A stretch of DNA of 64,000 bases from CAVORB01 sp963698495 (GTDB lineage Bacteria > Pseudomonadota > Gammaproteobacteria > Chromatiales > Chromatiaceae). Below the pieces are notes generated by a model, which did no database searches, was not told the DNA's origin, and saw nothing but the letters and a program-made list of their open reading frames with translations. Both the position numbers and the translations under genes were made by a program. The stretch spans positions 1 to 64,000 of the forward strand of contig CAVORB010000021.1 of assembly GCA_963698495.1 (NCBI GenBank), read 5' to 3'. Positions 50,562-58,678 of this stretch are shown in pieces. How positions within the stretch are numbered: position 1 is the first letter of the stretch; each line of letters opens with the position of its first letter.

Positions 50562-51081
50562 GAGGGTATGGTGCGCCATGACGAAGTGATAACACCGAGC
50601 ACCCTGCCAACGATTTAAGTCGACCTCATGGAAAACCAGTTGGGCGACCACACCCTCTCGCTCGGCATTTTTTCCCCCTTTGTAACCGCAGGTCTGACAG
50701 CTCAGTACGATCGATGAGAATATCCCGAACACCAAGCTCACGCAGTCGCTTGACGATCGCTATTTCTACCACACAGTCGCCGGAGCCAATGCTGAGCACT
50801 CGCAGGGTGCCGGTGTTGGCCGCAGCTTGATCTGCTAAGGTGCTGATATAGCAATCAAAAAGGCTCTGCACACCCGGAAAGACCTCGCGAGCCCGAGGAA
50901 GAACGTAGCGCCGCATCCAGTAGTAGCAGGAGGGGGGAAGCCGGATCAGCGTCGACTGATCCCCAAACTGCGCAATCTGCTGTACCCGCTTACGCGCGTA
51001 CTCCTCCTCCATGCTCCGCTTAGTAGGGCATTCGGCGTCTCCCTGGGATGGAGCGGTCCGCGCCTTTTCGATATCCGTCAT
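50562..51081 (-). pseudogene. class I methyltransferase, truncated and frameshifted
   Basis: The frame from 51081 (MTDIEKARTAPSQGDAECPTKR) contains 'YYWMRRYVLPRAREVFPGVQSLFDCYI' and motif I 'TLRVLSIGSGDCVVEIAIVKRLRELGVRDI', and loses coherence after 'LSDLRLQRG'. The neighbouring frame continues with 'EREGVVAQLVFHEVDLNRW' and 'CYHFVMAHHTLAAR', the family's motif II-IV region. It then ends at the 25-bp repeat, so the C-terminal half is missing. It lies 36 bp downstream of the sulfotransferase gene on the same strand. Confidence 0.7.
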
Positions 51082-51117
51082 TGATGGTAACCGGTTGGAC
51101 TTACGATGATCCCTTGG

Positions 51118-52194
51118 TCACTCGTATCCAAAGTACTTTAGCTCCGCACGCGCGATGCGCAACGCACGTCGCTTTTCCAGCCAGCTCAGGAACTCACGCC
51201 ATTCGCCGGAAATACCGCGCCGAATATTGCTTCCTACCGCTTCTTCACCTCTCTTCCTTCCACCGGACATGACCTCAAAGGAGGTGCTTGCTTGGATGCT
51301 TGCTACCACATCGCTGTCGCAATCGAGCCCAAGCGATTCGAGAAGTGCGGTGAATTGTGCGCTGAAATCTTCGAGAAGATCCTCATATCGAAGCACGTAC
51401 AAGCGACCCGCCTCCGCTTCGGCTTGTATCAGGCGTGCCGCCTGCACCCAATGGTTTAGTCGGTCCCAGTAGGAGTATTTCTGAAGGCCCCACACCTTTT
51501 CGAAATGCGTCTTGTTTCTGACGTAATCCTCGAAGCGTATGGCGGAGATTGCCATATCACGGCCATCCCTGATGATTGCGACTCGGCGTGCACCCGGGAG
51601 CAGGCTTTCGACAAGGTTGATATGGTTGATCTGATCCGCGCTTTTGAGCACGAACCTCACCTTATCACCCCCCCCAAAGTTCAAGTGCGCACGGCAAAAA
51701 CTATCAATGGCGATTTTTGCGTCCGGCTCTTCGATAGCTTGCACCACTTCCCGCTGTGACGCCTCATCGAGAGACCAAAAGGTCACGTACCAGTCAGTTT
51801 TCGTCCCGTGCCCACGCATTTTTTCTCTGTTCGTCAGACGATAATCCGTGACGGCCTGACTTTGCTTAACATTCACGCGGCGTCCGGCGTTTGCAATCAA
51901 AAACTCATACAGCTCGTCTCCTGTCTTCGACAGCGACTCCGTTACAACGTCCGGTGCTAATCGGCCATAGTTCGTAGCGGCGAAGATGTACCTGAGGCGA
52001 TCTTCCCGACTCTTGGGAATCAATTGGCTCTGCTGCTCGTCGGCAAACGCGCGAACAATGTCAAATTCCGGCAACGCCAGCGCATCCGGATGTTTTCCCA
52101 AAGCCAAGGACAACCACGACGTCCCGCACTTGTACAGTCCAACGATTAGGATCACGTTGCGATCACGCGGGGGAGTTGGTATGGATGTACTCAT
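51118..52194 (-). CDS. PAPS-dependent sulfotransferase-like protein
   Basis: This 358-residue cytosolic-type protein shows the 5'-phosphosulfate loop 'VILIVGLYKCGTSWLSLALGKHPDALALPEFD' (Lys22, GTSW) and the 3'-phosphate region 'LLPGARRVAIIRDGRDMAISAIRFEDYV' (~205), with 'LYVLRYEDLLEDFSAQFTALLESLGLD' after it. That is the sulfotransferase family layout. It would transfer sulfate from PAPS to a glycan or lipid, but the acceptor is unknown. Its GC content appears lower than that of the core genes, suggesting acquisition with the accessory region. Confidence 0.87.
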   Translation of the reverse strand: MSTSIPTPPRDRNVILIVGLYKCGTSWLSLALGKHPDALALPEFDIVRAFADEQQSQLIPKSREDRLRYIFAATNYGRLAPDVVTESLSKTGDELYEFLIANAGRRVNVKQSQAVTDYRLTNREKMRGHGTKTDWYVTFWSLDEASQREVVQAIEEPDAKIAIDSFCRAHLNFGGGDKVRFVLKSADQINHINLVESLLPGARRVAIIRDGRDMAISAIRFEDYVRNKTHFEKVWGLQKYSYWDRLNHWVQAARLIQAEAEAGRLYVLRYEDLLEDFSAQFTALLESLGLDCDSDVVASIQASTSFEVMSGGRKRGEEAVGSNIRRGISGEWREFLSWLEKRRALRIARAELKYFGYE

Positions 52195-53174
52195 GTACTA
52201 CGTCCGTCTCGATGCGGCCATCCACTGGATTCTAGAACAGGAACGTAAAGCGCCGAAAACCCTTCGAGAATACGCACCTATCGCAGGGTTATCAACGGTG
52301 ACGGTGACCAGTTACGGCTACAACACGCTGGATGATTCCGCGCGGGGGAGCAGCGCGCGCTGTTCGACCCGGGGCGCCCGTGAGCACAGCGGCGCCCGGA
52401 ATTCGGGTATGCCGGAAAAATGTCATATGTCTTCCATATTCATCTTAGGATCTCCCTGCCCCGGAGCGTCGCTGGCGCCTGTGCCCCTGGGGCACCCGTA
52501 ACAACGTAAAGGTGCTTCTGCAGCGCAATTAGTTCACCCTCTTGCGGTCCAATTTGCAGCCGCCCTGTGGGAGATGCAGCGGTAACGTGAAATACTCTCG
52601 TCGTCCCTCCCTTCGGTTCTCGCTCAAGACCTCCTCGAAGAACATCTGGGCATAGCCGACGAGAGACTAGCACACGAGCCACGAGGATCGCTCGAACCGT
52701 TACCCTGGACAAACGCGGCAGGGAGAGCATCCACAGGACAACGGACTGCTTCGGAGCTAGACCCGTTGGGTGAAGACAAAGCGGATATGGGTAGACGCGA
52801 GGCGGATCAACTCGTACTTTGTCTCAGCCTTTATCGTGCGTGTACGTTTGCCGGAGCGACTCATCGACTCGTCTGGCCGCTTCAAGAAGGCCAGAGTGGG
52901 CTGTGCTTAGCCCACGAACCGGCGCGCCTGACTGCCCAGGCCAAGGCACTTCTGTATACGGAGGCGATCTCGCTGGGGAAACTGAAGGTCCGGGGGCGCT
53001 TCCGCGGGAGGCTGGCTCCACGCCAAGCTTCGGTTACGTGGGATTCTGGGATTTTTTGAGGAACATTTGCGCCTGCGCGCGCCGCACCGCTCTTGCCCCA
53101 AGAGCGCCTGGTATCAGGGAGCACATTCTTCGCGGTGCCAGGAGATTCGACAGATTCTTGTCAGGTAGAAACTA
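52195..53174. other. 980-bp gap with only a possible sulfotransferase relic
   Basis: No convincing intact gene is present. A short plus-strand frame at 52782-52910 reads 'RIWVDARRINSYFVSAF', resembling the 'RRWVDGAPINSLYIPSLS' segment of the sulfotransferase at 53175, so the area may be the wreck of a related gene. A minus-strand frame at 52440-52730 is open, but I do not recognise it. Confidence 0.45.
52782..52910 (+). pseudogene. possible decayed sulfotransferase fragment
   Basis: About 35 bases starting near 52780 match the DNA of the downstream sulfotransferase at 53571-53605 (gatgggtagacg..gatcaactc) with a few mismatches. The translation keeps W-V-D and I-N-S. The frame stops at 52908. 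The match is short, so this is tentative. Confidence 0.3.
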
Positions 53175-54110
53175 ATGACTTCCGAACCTCGCCCCATCTT
53201 CATCGTTGGCTCTCCTCGTTCTGGCACGTCGGTATTCACCTGGTGCCTCGGACGGCATTCCAACATCATTCTGCTACCGGAGACGAACTGGATCGCGCTG
53301 TTCGCGTGCTATGTCAGGCCCTTCCATACGAGGGGCTGCGTACACGGAAGATACTCCCACCTTTCTTCCCACGGAATATCCTTGGAGACTTTCGCCGAAG
53401 AGGTCGGAAACGCCGCACATGCGATTGTCATGCGTGGCTTTGAGGGACGCTGGGGTCCGCTCCGAGAGAAGATGCGCCGAGGTCTTCCTATCGTCGAAGC
53501 GACACCGCTTGGGGACGTGCCAGCGTCGGCAACACCGCTGCGTATATTCAACCGTTGGGACGACCCCAAGCGACGATGGGTAGACGGAGCCCCGATCAAC
53601 TCCCTCTACATACCTAGTCTGTCGCTTCTGTTTCCTCACGCCAAGTTCATTCACATTATTCGAAATCCGGAGAAGGTTGTTGGCTCCCTGGTACACTTTG
53701 ACAAGGCGGGTGGTCGACCTTATGAGGTCACGGAAGCAATCAATACCTGGCTGAACTACACGCGCGCGTGCCTCTACGCGGAATCCCTGTATACCGGCGA
53801 GCGGGTCTGCCGCGTCCATTTCGACGAGCTGATCGGTCGCTCGGAGGCTACGCTCCGTCGCTGTCTCGGTTTCGTCGGCGAAGATTTTCAGAATGAGTGC
53901 CTTGAGCCGTTGACCAAAAAAATCAACAGTTCCAACGTGGATGACGAGGACATGTCAGACCTTTTTCAGAGCCTGCGGGATCACGCTGCTTTTGCAGATG
54001 CGACCAGCCTCTACAATTCGACTCTCCAAACCGACTGGCAAATAACGGAAGATCAGGATGAAGCTCAGTCTCAGCTAGCGCATTTCGACAGCTATCGACT
54101 GCCGGTCTAA
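53175..54110 (+). CDS. sulfotransferase family protein
   Basis: This 311-residue protein begins 'SEPRPIFIVGSPRSGTSVFTWCLGRHSNIILLPETNW', the 5'-PAPS loop with the SPRSGTS motif. It continues with 'WVDGAPINSLYIPSLSLLFPHAKFIHIIRNPEKVVGSLVHF', the 3'-phosphate-binding region with Arg and Asn. The 'CRVHFDELIGRSEATLRRCLGFVGEDF' segment is also typical. The start ATG at 53175 is supported by GTAGAAAC upstream only weakly. It is a second sulfotransferase of a different subtype from that at 51118. The acceptor is unknown. Confidence 0.85.
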   Translation: MTSEPRPIFIVGSPRSGTSVFTWCLGRHSNIILLPETNWIALFACYVRPFHTRGCVHGRYSHLSSHGISLETFAEEVGNAAHAIVMRGFEGRWGPLREKMRRGLPIVEATPLGDVPASATPLRIFNRWDDPKRRWVDGAPINSLYIPSLSLLFPHAKFIHIIRNPEKVVGSLVHFDKAGGRPYEVTEAINTWLNYTRACLYAESLYTGERVCRVHFDELIGRSEATLRRCLGFVGEDFQNECLEPLTKKINSSNVDDEDMSDLFQSLRDHAAFADATSLYNSTLQTDWQITEDQDEAQSQLAHFDSYRLPV

Positions 54111-54314
54111 TCACAGCACGATAAGGTGCTCATGGGGACGGCGCCGAGCACTGCTACAGACCAATACTGGTGGTGCGGAAAAGACCATCCGGCCGTCCAC
54201 CTCCGTTTCCTCAACCGCGCTTTCATCTCTATGAGACGATAAGCGACCAGGTACAGGCCTCCGAGTATCGGAGTACGCTTTTTGTAAAAGAAAGATTGTC
54301 TATTTTCGATTCCA

Positions 54315-54740
54315 ATGATTTGGCCATCACAACGAAGACGCCCGATCATCTTTCCACACATCCCGAAATGTGGCGGAACGACGTTGCTCAGCCAATTGAA
54401 GGATTCGGATCTCCGGATCTTTCTTGACTATGATGCCCCACCTCACTTTCGCGCATTCGAGCGCCAGCTGTGTGATCGCCGAAATCTGGAATGCGCATTT
54501 CTGGATTTCAAGCATTTCGACGTGGTCTTTGGACATTTCCCGGTATGTCGATATCAGCGACCCCATTATCGCTATGTTACACTACTGAGACACCCGCTGG
54601 AGCAATGCCGTCAACTTAGCATCAACCTACGGAAATCGTTAAAATATCAGCTCCGATCTTCACCAGGGGATACAAGCGTGAACAAGCACGAAGCCACCAA
54701 GCTCACGGCCTGCGAGGCGGAGAAAGCCTCGGTCATTTGA
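54315..54740 (+). pseudogene. N-terminal fragment of a Sulfotransfer_2-type gene, cut by mobile elements
   Basis: The frame opens with 'RRPIIFPHIPKCGGTTLLSQL', the classic HIPKCGGTT 5'-PSB loop, then 'FDVVFGHFPVCRYQRPHYRYVTLLRHPLEQC', the 3'-PB region. Family likeness ends about 54,650, and the remaining residues to 54740 run into the upstream edge of the IS4-type element. The C-terminal part is missing here, but a candidate lies at 62560. Gap 54111-54314 upstream holds nothing recognisable. Confidence 0.75.
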
Positions 54741-54768
54741 ATCTGTTTATGCCTGCATCAAGGATTCT

Positions 54769-55629
54769 TTGAGCAATCCCAGGTTCATCGCGCGTTTCCG
54801 TCTGCGGGTCAGCGCATTCACGCGGCAACGCGATCTCCCGTTTCACCGGCTGGTGGCGTTCATGCTCAATCTGCGCAAGGGCAGTACCGAGCAGGAATTG
54901 GCCGGTTTCTTTGCGACGGTGCAAGAGCAGCCGGTGGCGACAGCGGTTCCGACTCGGGCGGCCTTCAGCAAGGCCCGCAAGGGGCTCTCGGAGAAGGTGT
55001 TCAGCCACTTGAATCAGCTGGCAATCGAGACGTTTCGCGCCGGTTGGTCCACACCGTTGTGGCAGGGATTTCGCCTGCTGGCCGTTGACGGGACGAGCTT
55101 CCGTCTGCCGCGCGGGGAGGCGTTGGCGCGTGCCTTCGGGGAGCAACCGAGCGGGCCGACGCTGGCGCGCGCCTCGATCCTCTACGACATCGCGCACGAC
55201 CTGGTGGTCGATACCCAGTTGGCCGCAACCTGCGTGGGCGAGCATGAGCTGGCCATCGCGCATCTGGCGGCTGCGCGCCCCGGCGATCTGCTGATCTATG
55301 ATCGCGGCTACCCGGCTTTCTGGTTCTTCGCCCTGCATCTGGCCCAGGGGGTCGATTTCTGTATGCGCCTCTCGCGCAGCAGCTTTGCGGCTGCCAATGC
55401 GTTCTGGGAAAGCGACGAGGTCTCCCGGGTCGTCACGCTGACGCCCTCCGCCGAGCAGCGCCGCGCCTGCCGCGATCAGGGGCTGGCCGCCGAGCCGATC
55501 CGCGTCCGGTTGGTGCGCGTGCGGCTCAAGGGTGGCGAAACCGAGGTCTTGGCCACCTCCGTCTTGGATGAGCAGCGCCTGCCCGCGCGCCTGTTCGGCT
55601 CAGCTCTACCATCGCCGCTGGGGCGTGGA
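54769..55629 (+). pseudogene. IS4-family transposase, 5' part (interrupted)
   Basis: The frame from TTG 54769 encodes about 285 residues with 'SNPRFIARFRLRVSAFTRQRDLPFHRLVAFMLNLRKGSTEQELAGFF' and the catalytic-domain motifs 'RLLAVDGTSFRLPRG' and 'DLLIYDRGYPAFWFFALH'. Near 55596 the frame slips by one base: the expected 'QLYHRRWGVE' motif is encoded from 55601 in the next frame. At GTGGA 55625-55629 the sequence is interrupted by the recombinase element. The transposase continues at 58054. It is doubly inactivated. Confidence 0.88.
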
Positions 55630-55740
55630 AATATCCCATTGAAGAAACCGCTGTAGAGGAGTTTTTGACAAACCAACAATCGCCGCCAATACTTAGCTGT
55701 AAGGCATTGTTGGAGCTCGCGAAATGTCTGGAAGGCGGGC

Positions 55741-56085
55741 ATGAAAGACAATCCCCCGGTGAACTGGGGTCGGCTGCCTTCCGTGAAACGCCAACGCCTG
55801 ATCGTTCTGCTCGCCGAACTGGTGCAGCGCCGTCTCGATCCACCACCGGCGGGGGAGGAGAAGGCCGATGAGAACCTGCACCGCGTCATCGCATCCGAGG
55901 GGTGCGGACCACTTGGGCGGAAAGATCCAGTACGCTCACCTCGATCGGCTCGCCGTGGTCTATGTCCGGCAATCGACGATGCAGCAAGTCGATCGGCATC
56001 AGGAGTCGACCCGCCTACAATATGCACTGGTGGATCGGGCGATCACCCTGGGTTGGCCCCAATCGCAAGTGATCGTCATCGATGA
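55741..56085 (+). CDS. small protein upstream of the recombinase (helper ORF)
   Basis: A frame starting MKDNPPVNWGRLPSVKRQRLIVLLAELVQRRLDPPPAGEEKADE has coherent helical sequence for its first ~45 residues and then overlaps the recombinase start at 55868, where its coding character is lost. A short 'WGxLP..R......L..LV..R' protein precedes the recombinase in related elements as far as I recall, so I keep it at low confidence. The functional end may be earlier than 56085. Confidence 0.4.
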   Translation: MKDNPPVNWGRLPSVKRQRLIVLLAELVQRRLDPPPAGEEKADENLHRVIASEGCGPLGRKDPVRSPRSARRGLCPAIDDAASRSASGVDPPTICTGGSGDHPGLAPIASDRHR

Positions 56086-58024
56086 GGATCTCGGACGTTC
56101 CGGAAGCACAGCGGAAGGGCGGCCGGGCTTCCAGCGCTTGGTGGCGGAGGTCGGACTGGATCATGTCGGATTGGTCCTTGGCATTGAGATCTCACGGCTG
56201 GCCCGCTCCTCGCGGGATTGGTACCAGTTGCTCGAGGTCTGCGCCGTGTTCTCCACCCTCATCGCCGATGCCGATGGGCTCTATGATCCGACGACCTACA
56301 ACGACCGCTTACTGCTGGGATTGAAGGGGACGATGTCGGAAGCGGAGTTGCACATCCTCAAGCAGCGTATGCTCGAGGGCAAGCGCGCCAAGGCACGGCG
56401 CGGGGAATTGGCGCTGCGACTGCCGATGGGCTATGTCCGCCACCCCTCGGGCGAGGTCATGAAAGACCCCGACGAGCAGGCCCGGGGGGTGATCGAGACG
56501 GTATTTGCGCAATTCGAGCGTCGTGGGACGCTCAACGCCGTTTTGCGCTATTTGGTCGAGCAGGATCTTCGCCTGCCGTATCGTCTGCCCGGCGGTTCGC
56601 GCAAAGGCGAGATCGACTGGCGCCGCCCAGCCCGTATGACACTGAGCAATCTACTGCGCAACCCCACCTACACTGGCGCCTACGTCTACGGACGCCGCCC
56701 CATTGATCCGCGGCGCAAGAAACCAGGTCGAGCTTCGACGGGGCGAACCGTGACCGTGCCCGAGCAGTGGGAGGTGCTGATCAAGGACCGGCTACCCGCT
56801 TACATCACCTGGGAGCATTACGAACGCAATCTCCAGCAGCTGCAATCCAATACGGCCCAGGGACTTGGCGTGGTACGCAAGGGTCCTTCCCTGTTATCCG
56901 GATTGCTCATCTGCGGACGCTGTGGTTTGCGGATGGCGACTCGGTACAACAATAATTGCCGGGGGCTGCGTTACAGTTGCGCGCGCATGGCCGTGGACTA
57001 CGGCGAACCACTGTGCCAGTCGCTGGCCGGTGAGGTCCTGGATGAGGAAATTCGCCGCCTCGTCTTCGAGGCTCTGCAACCGGCGGCCCTGGAGATTAGT
57101 CTGCAGGTTGCCGAGGACCTCGAAGCCGAACGCGCCCGCCATCGGACGCAATGGGAGCAGCGTCTGCAACGTGCTAGCTACGAGGCGGAGCGCGCCGAGC
57201 GCCAGTACCAAGCCGTGGAGCCGGAGAATCGCTTGGTGGCGCGCACGCTGGAGGGGCAATGGGAAGCCGCCCTTCAGGCGCAAGCCGCGCTGCAGAGCGA
57301 CTATGAGCGTTTCCTCGCCGCTGAACCCAGCCCCTTATCGGCCGAAGAGCGAGAACGAATCCGTCGCCTTGCCGCCGACATTCCTGCCATTTGGCACGCC
57401 GCCACCACCATGGACGCAGATCGTCAGGCGATCGTGCGGCAACTCATCGAGCGTGTCATCGTCACCGTACTTGACGACAGCGAAAAGGTGAACGTCGAGG
57501 TGCACTGGGCTGGTGGCCACCGCACCCGTGCCCGAATCACCCGGCCGGTGGCTCGGCTCGAGCAATTGAGCTACTACCCACAGCTGCTCGCCCGGGTTAT
57601 TTCCCTGCACGAAGAGGGCATGGCCTGCACCGAGATCGCCCGCCAGCTCAATGCCGAGAAATGGCGACCGGCAAAGCGGCGCAAGACCTTCACTGGACCC
57701 ATGGTCGCAACATTTTTGACACGCCAAGGGCTCCACAGCGGCACGCCAAAGCAGCGACATACGACCGATCTACAGCGTGATCCATGCGAGTGGCTTCTCA
57801 ACGACCTGGCACGCGAGCTCGACATGCCGCCGGCCACGCTTTTCAGCTGGATCACCAAAGGTTGGGTCCGCGCCCGCCAGGCTGAGCATAGCGGCCGCAA
57901 GCTCTGGTTGGTCTGGGCCGATGAGGCCGAATGCGAACGTCTGCACGCACGTCGCAAGGAACGTCGTCGATGGAGCCGGCACATCCGGATCAGCGACGCG
58001 AATTCGCCCGCGAACCCCGGATAA
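55868..58024 (+). CDS. large serine recombinase
   Basis: This is a 718-residue protein. The resolvase-type catalytic domain starts at ~28 with 'LAVVYVRQSTMQQ' (nucleophile Ser36), then 'DEDLGRSGSTAEGRPGFQRLVAEV' and 'LVLGIEISRLARSSRDWYQLLEVC' with the catalytic Arg residues. The recombinase domain follows ('TLSNLLRNPTYTGAYVYGRR'), then a zinc-ribbon domain 'GLLICGRCGLRMATRYNN..YSCARM' (~340-380). A long coiled-coil and a C-terminal helix-turn-helix-like region ('LARELDMPPATLFSWITKGWV') complete it. It catalyses site-specific integration and excision of its own element and lies inside an IS4 transposase. Confidence 0.9.
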   Translation: MRTCTASSHPRGADHLGGKIQYAHLDRLAVVYVRQSTMQQVDRHQESTRLQYALVDRAITLGWPQSQVIVIDEDLGRSGSTAEGRPGFQRLVAEVGLDHVGLVLGIEISRLARSSRDWYQLLEVCAVFSTLIADADGLYDPTTYNDRLLLGLKGTMSEAELHILKQRMLEGKRAKARRGELALRLPMGYVRHPSGEVMKDPDEQARGVIETVFAQFERRGTLNAVLRYLVEQDLRLPYRLPGGSRKGEIDWRRPARMTLSNLLRNPTYTGAYVYGRRPIDPRRKKPGRASTGRTVTVPEQWEVLIKDRLPAYITWEHYERNLQQLQSNTAQGLGVVRKGPSLLSGLLICGRCGLRMATRYNNNCRGLRYSCARMAVDYGEPLCQSLAGEVLDEEIRRLVFEALQPAALEISLQVAEDLEAERARHRTQWEQRLQRASYEAERAERQYQAVEPENRLVARTLEGQWEAALQAQAALQSDYERFLAAEPSPLSAEERERIRRLAADIPAIWHAATTMDADRQAIVRQLIERVIVTVLDDSEKVNVEVHWAGGHRTRARITRPVARLEQLSYYPQLLARVISLHEEGMACTEIARQLNAEKWRPAKRRKTFTGPMVATFLTRQGLHSGTPKQRHTTDLQRDPCEWLLNDLARELDMPPATLFSWITKGWVRARQAEHSGRKLWLVWADEAECERLHARRKERRRWSRHIRISDANSPANPG

Positions 58025-58053
58025 CACTTTTATGGAGGCAACATGGCTGGCAA

Positions 58054-58449
58054 GTGGAGGAGAGCTACAAGCGTCAGAAACGCTGGGCCGAGATCGAGAA
58101 TCTCTCCGGATACTCCGTGCTCGCCGTGCGCCAGGACATGCACGCGAAGATCTTGGCGATGAATCTGGCAGCGATGGTCCGAAACGTCGCCCAACTCATT
58201 GCCGAGCGGCTCTTTGCTCACCGTCAGTTTACCTACCAGGTGCGCGGCTGCAGCACGCTCTCGGCGATGAAGAACAACCTCGTGCGGCTCCTTTTCGCCG
58301 ACCCCATCGCTCGACAACGCCTCGTGGAGACGTTGATCCAACAGCTATCGAGCGCTGTCGATGCCGTCAGACCCGATCGCAGCTTTCCCCGCAACAAACC
58401 CGGAAAGCTCAAGCCTGGATTCCATCCGGCTTACAAGCGAGCGGCTTAA
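58054..58449 (+). pseudogene. IS4-family transposase, 3' part
   Basis: This is the continuation of the transposase interrupted at 55629: 'VEESYKRQKRWAEIENLSGYSVLAVRQDMHAKILAMNLAAMVRNVAQL' with the catalytic Glu of the Y-(2)-R-(3)-E-(6)-K signature (YHRRW..EESYK). It ends at TAA 58449 ('GFHPAYKRAA'). It makes sense only when joined to the 5' part. Confidence 0.88.
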
Positions 58450-58591
58450 GTTGACGGCATTGGCCAAGGCCCGCGCTCGCGGCTATCGCACGACCCGCAG
58501 CCTGATCACCATTGCCTACTTGATCGCCGGTAATCTCGTACACCTTCCGGTTTCACCCTATGTCCGGCAACGCTCGGCGCTCATTTCTTGA
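58447..58591 (+). pseudogene. C-terminal remnant of an ISL3-family transposase
   Basis: The frame 'LTALAKARARGYRTTRSLITIAYLIAGNLVHLPVSPY' matches the C-terminus of the intact ISL3 transposase nearby ('KAKARGYGTTRHLITIAYLVAGRLTHLPASPY'). About 45 residues remain, in the opposite orientation to the intact copy. It is a related but distinct ISL3 member, truncated at its 5' side by the IS4 unit. Confidence 0.8.
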
Positions 58592-58602
58592 GGGTCGGAA
58601 AC

Positions 58603-58659
58603 GTTGCCCACACGATTCGCGAAAGAACCAAAGGCTCTCTTTCGTCTCGTGTGGGTAAC
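58603..58659. repeat. long imperfect stem-loop, copy 1
   Basis: GTTGCCCACACGA...CGAAAGA pairs with TCTTTCG...TCGTGTGGGTAAC over about 22 positions. A related palindrome is at 62321-62375 (CTACCCACACGA..CGCGA / TCGCGA..GGGTGGGTAAG). The two bracket the ISL3/IS3 block, so they may be ends or scars of a larger unit, or a REP-like family. No transcript or terminator role can be deduced. Confidence 0.55.
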
Positions 58660-58678
58660 AGGGACAGAGTGCATTGAT

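Larger units (their letters stand above)
55625..58058 (+). mobile_element. large-serine-recombinase element inserted in the IS4 transposase gene
   Basis: The IS4 coding sequence reads ...tgg ggc GTGGA at 55625-55629 and resumes with GTGGA gga gag agc at 58054-58058. About 2.4 kb therefore separates the duplicated GTGGA, and the WGV-E-ESYKRQ motif is restored when it is removed. The element carries a small upstream frame and a 718-residue recombinase, nothing else. No longer terminal repeats were seen, as expected for site-specific insertion by a serine recombinase. Confidence 0.75.

Noticed and set aside
50508..50741. Independent small protein on the minus strand
   Set aside because: Its coherent part (EREGVVAQLVFHEVDLNRW) is the frame-shifted continuation of the methyltransferase fragment, so it is reported within that pseudogene.
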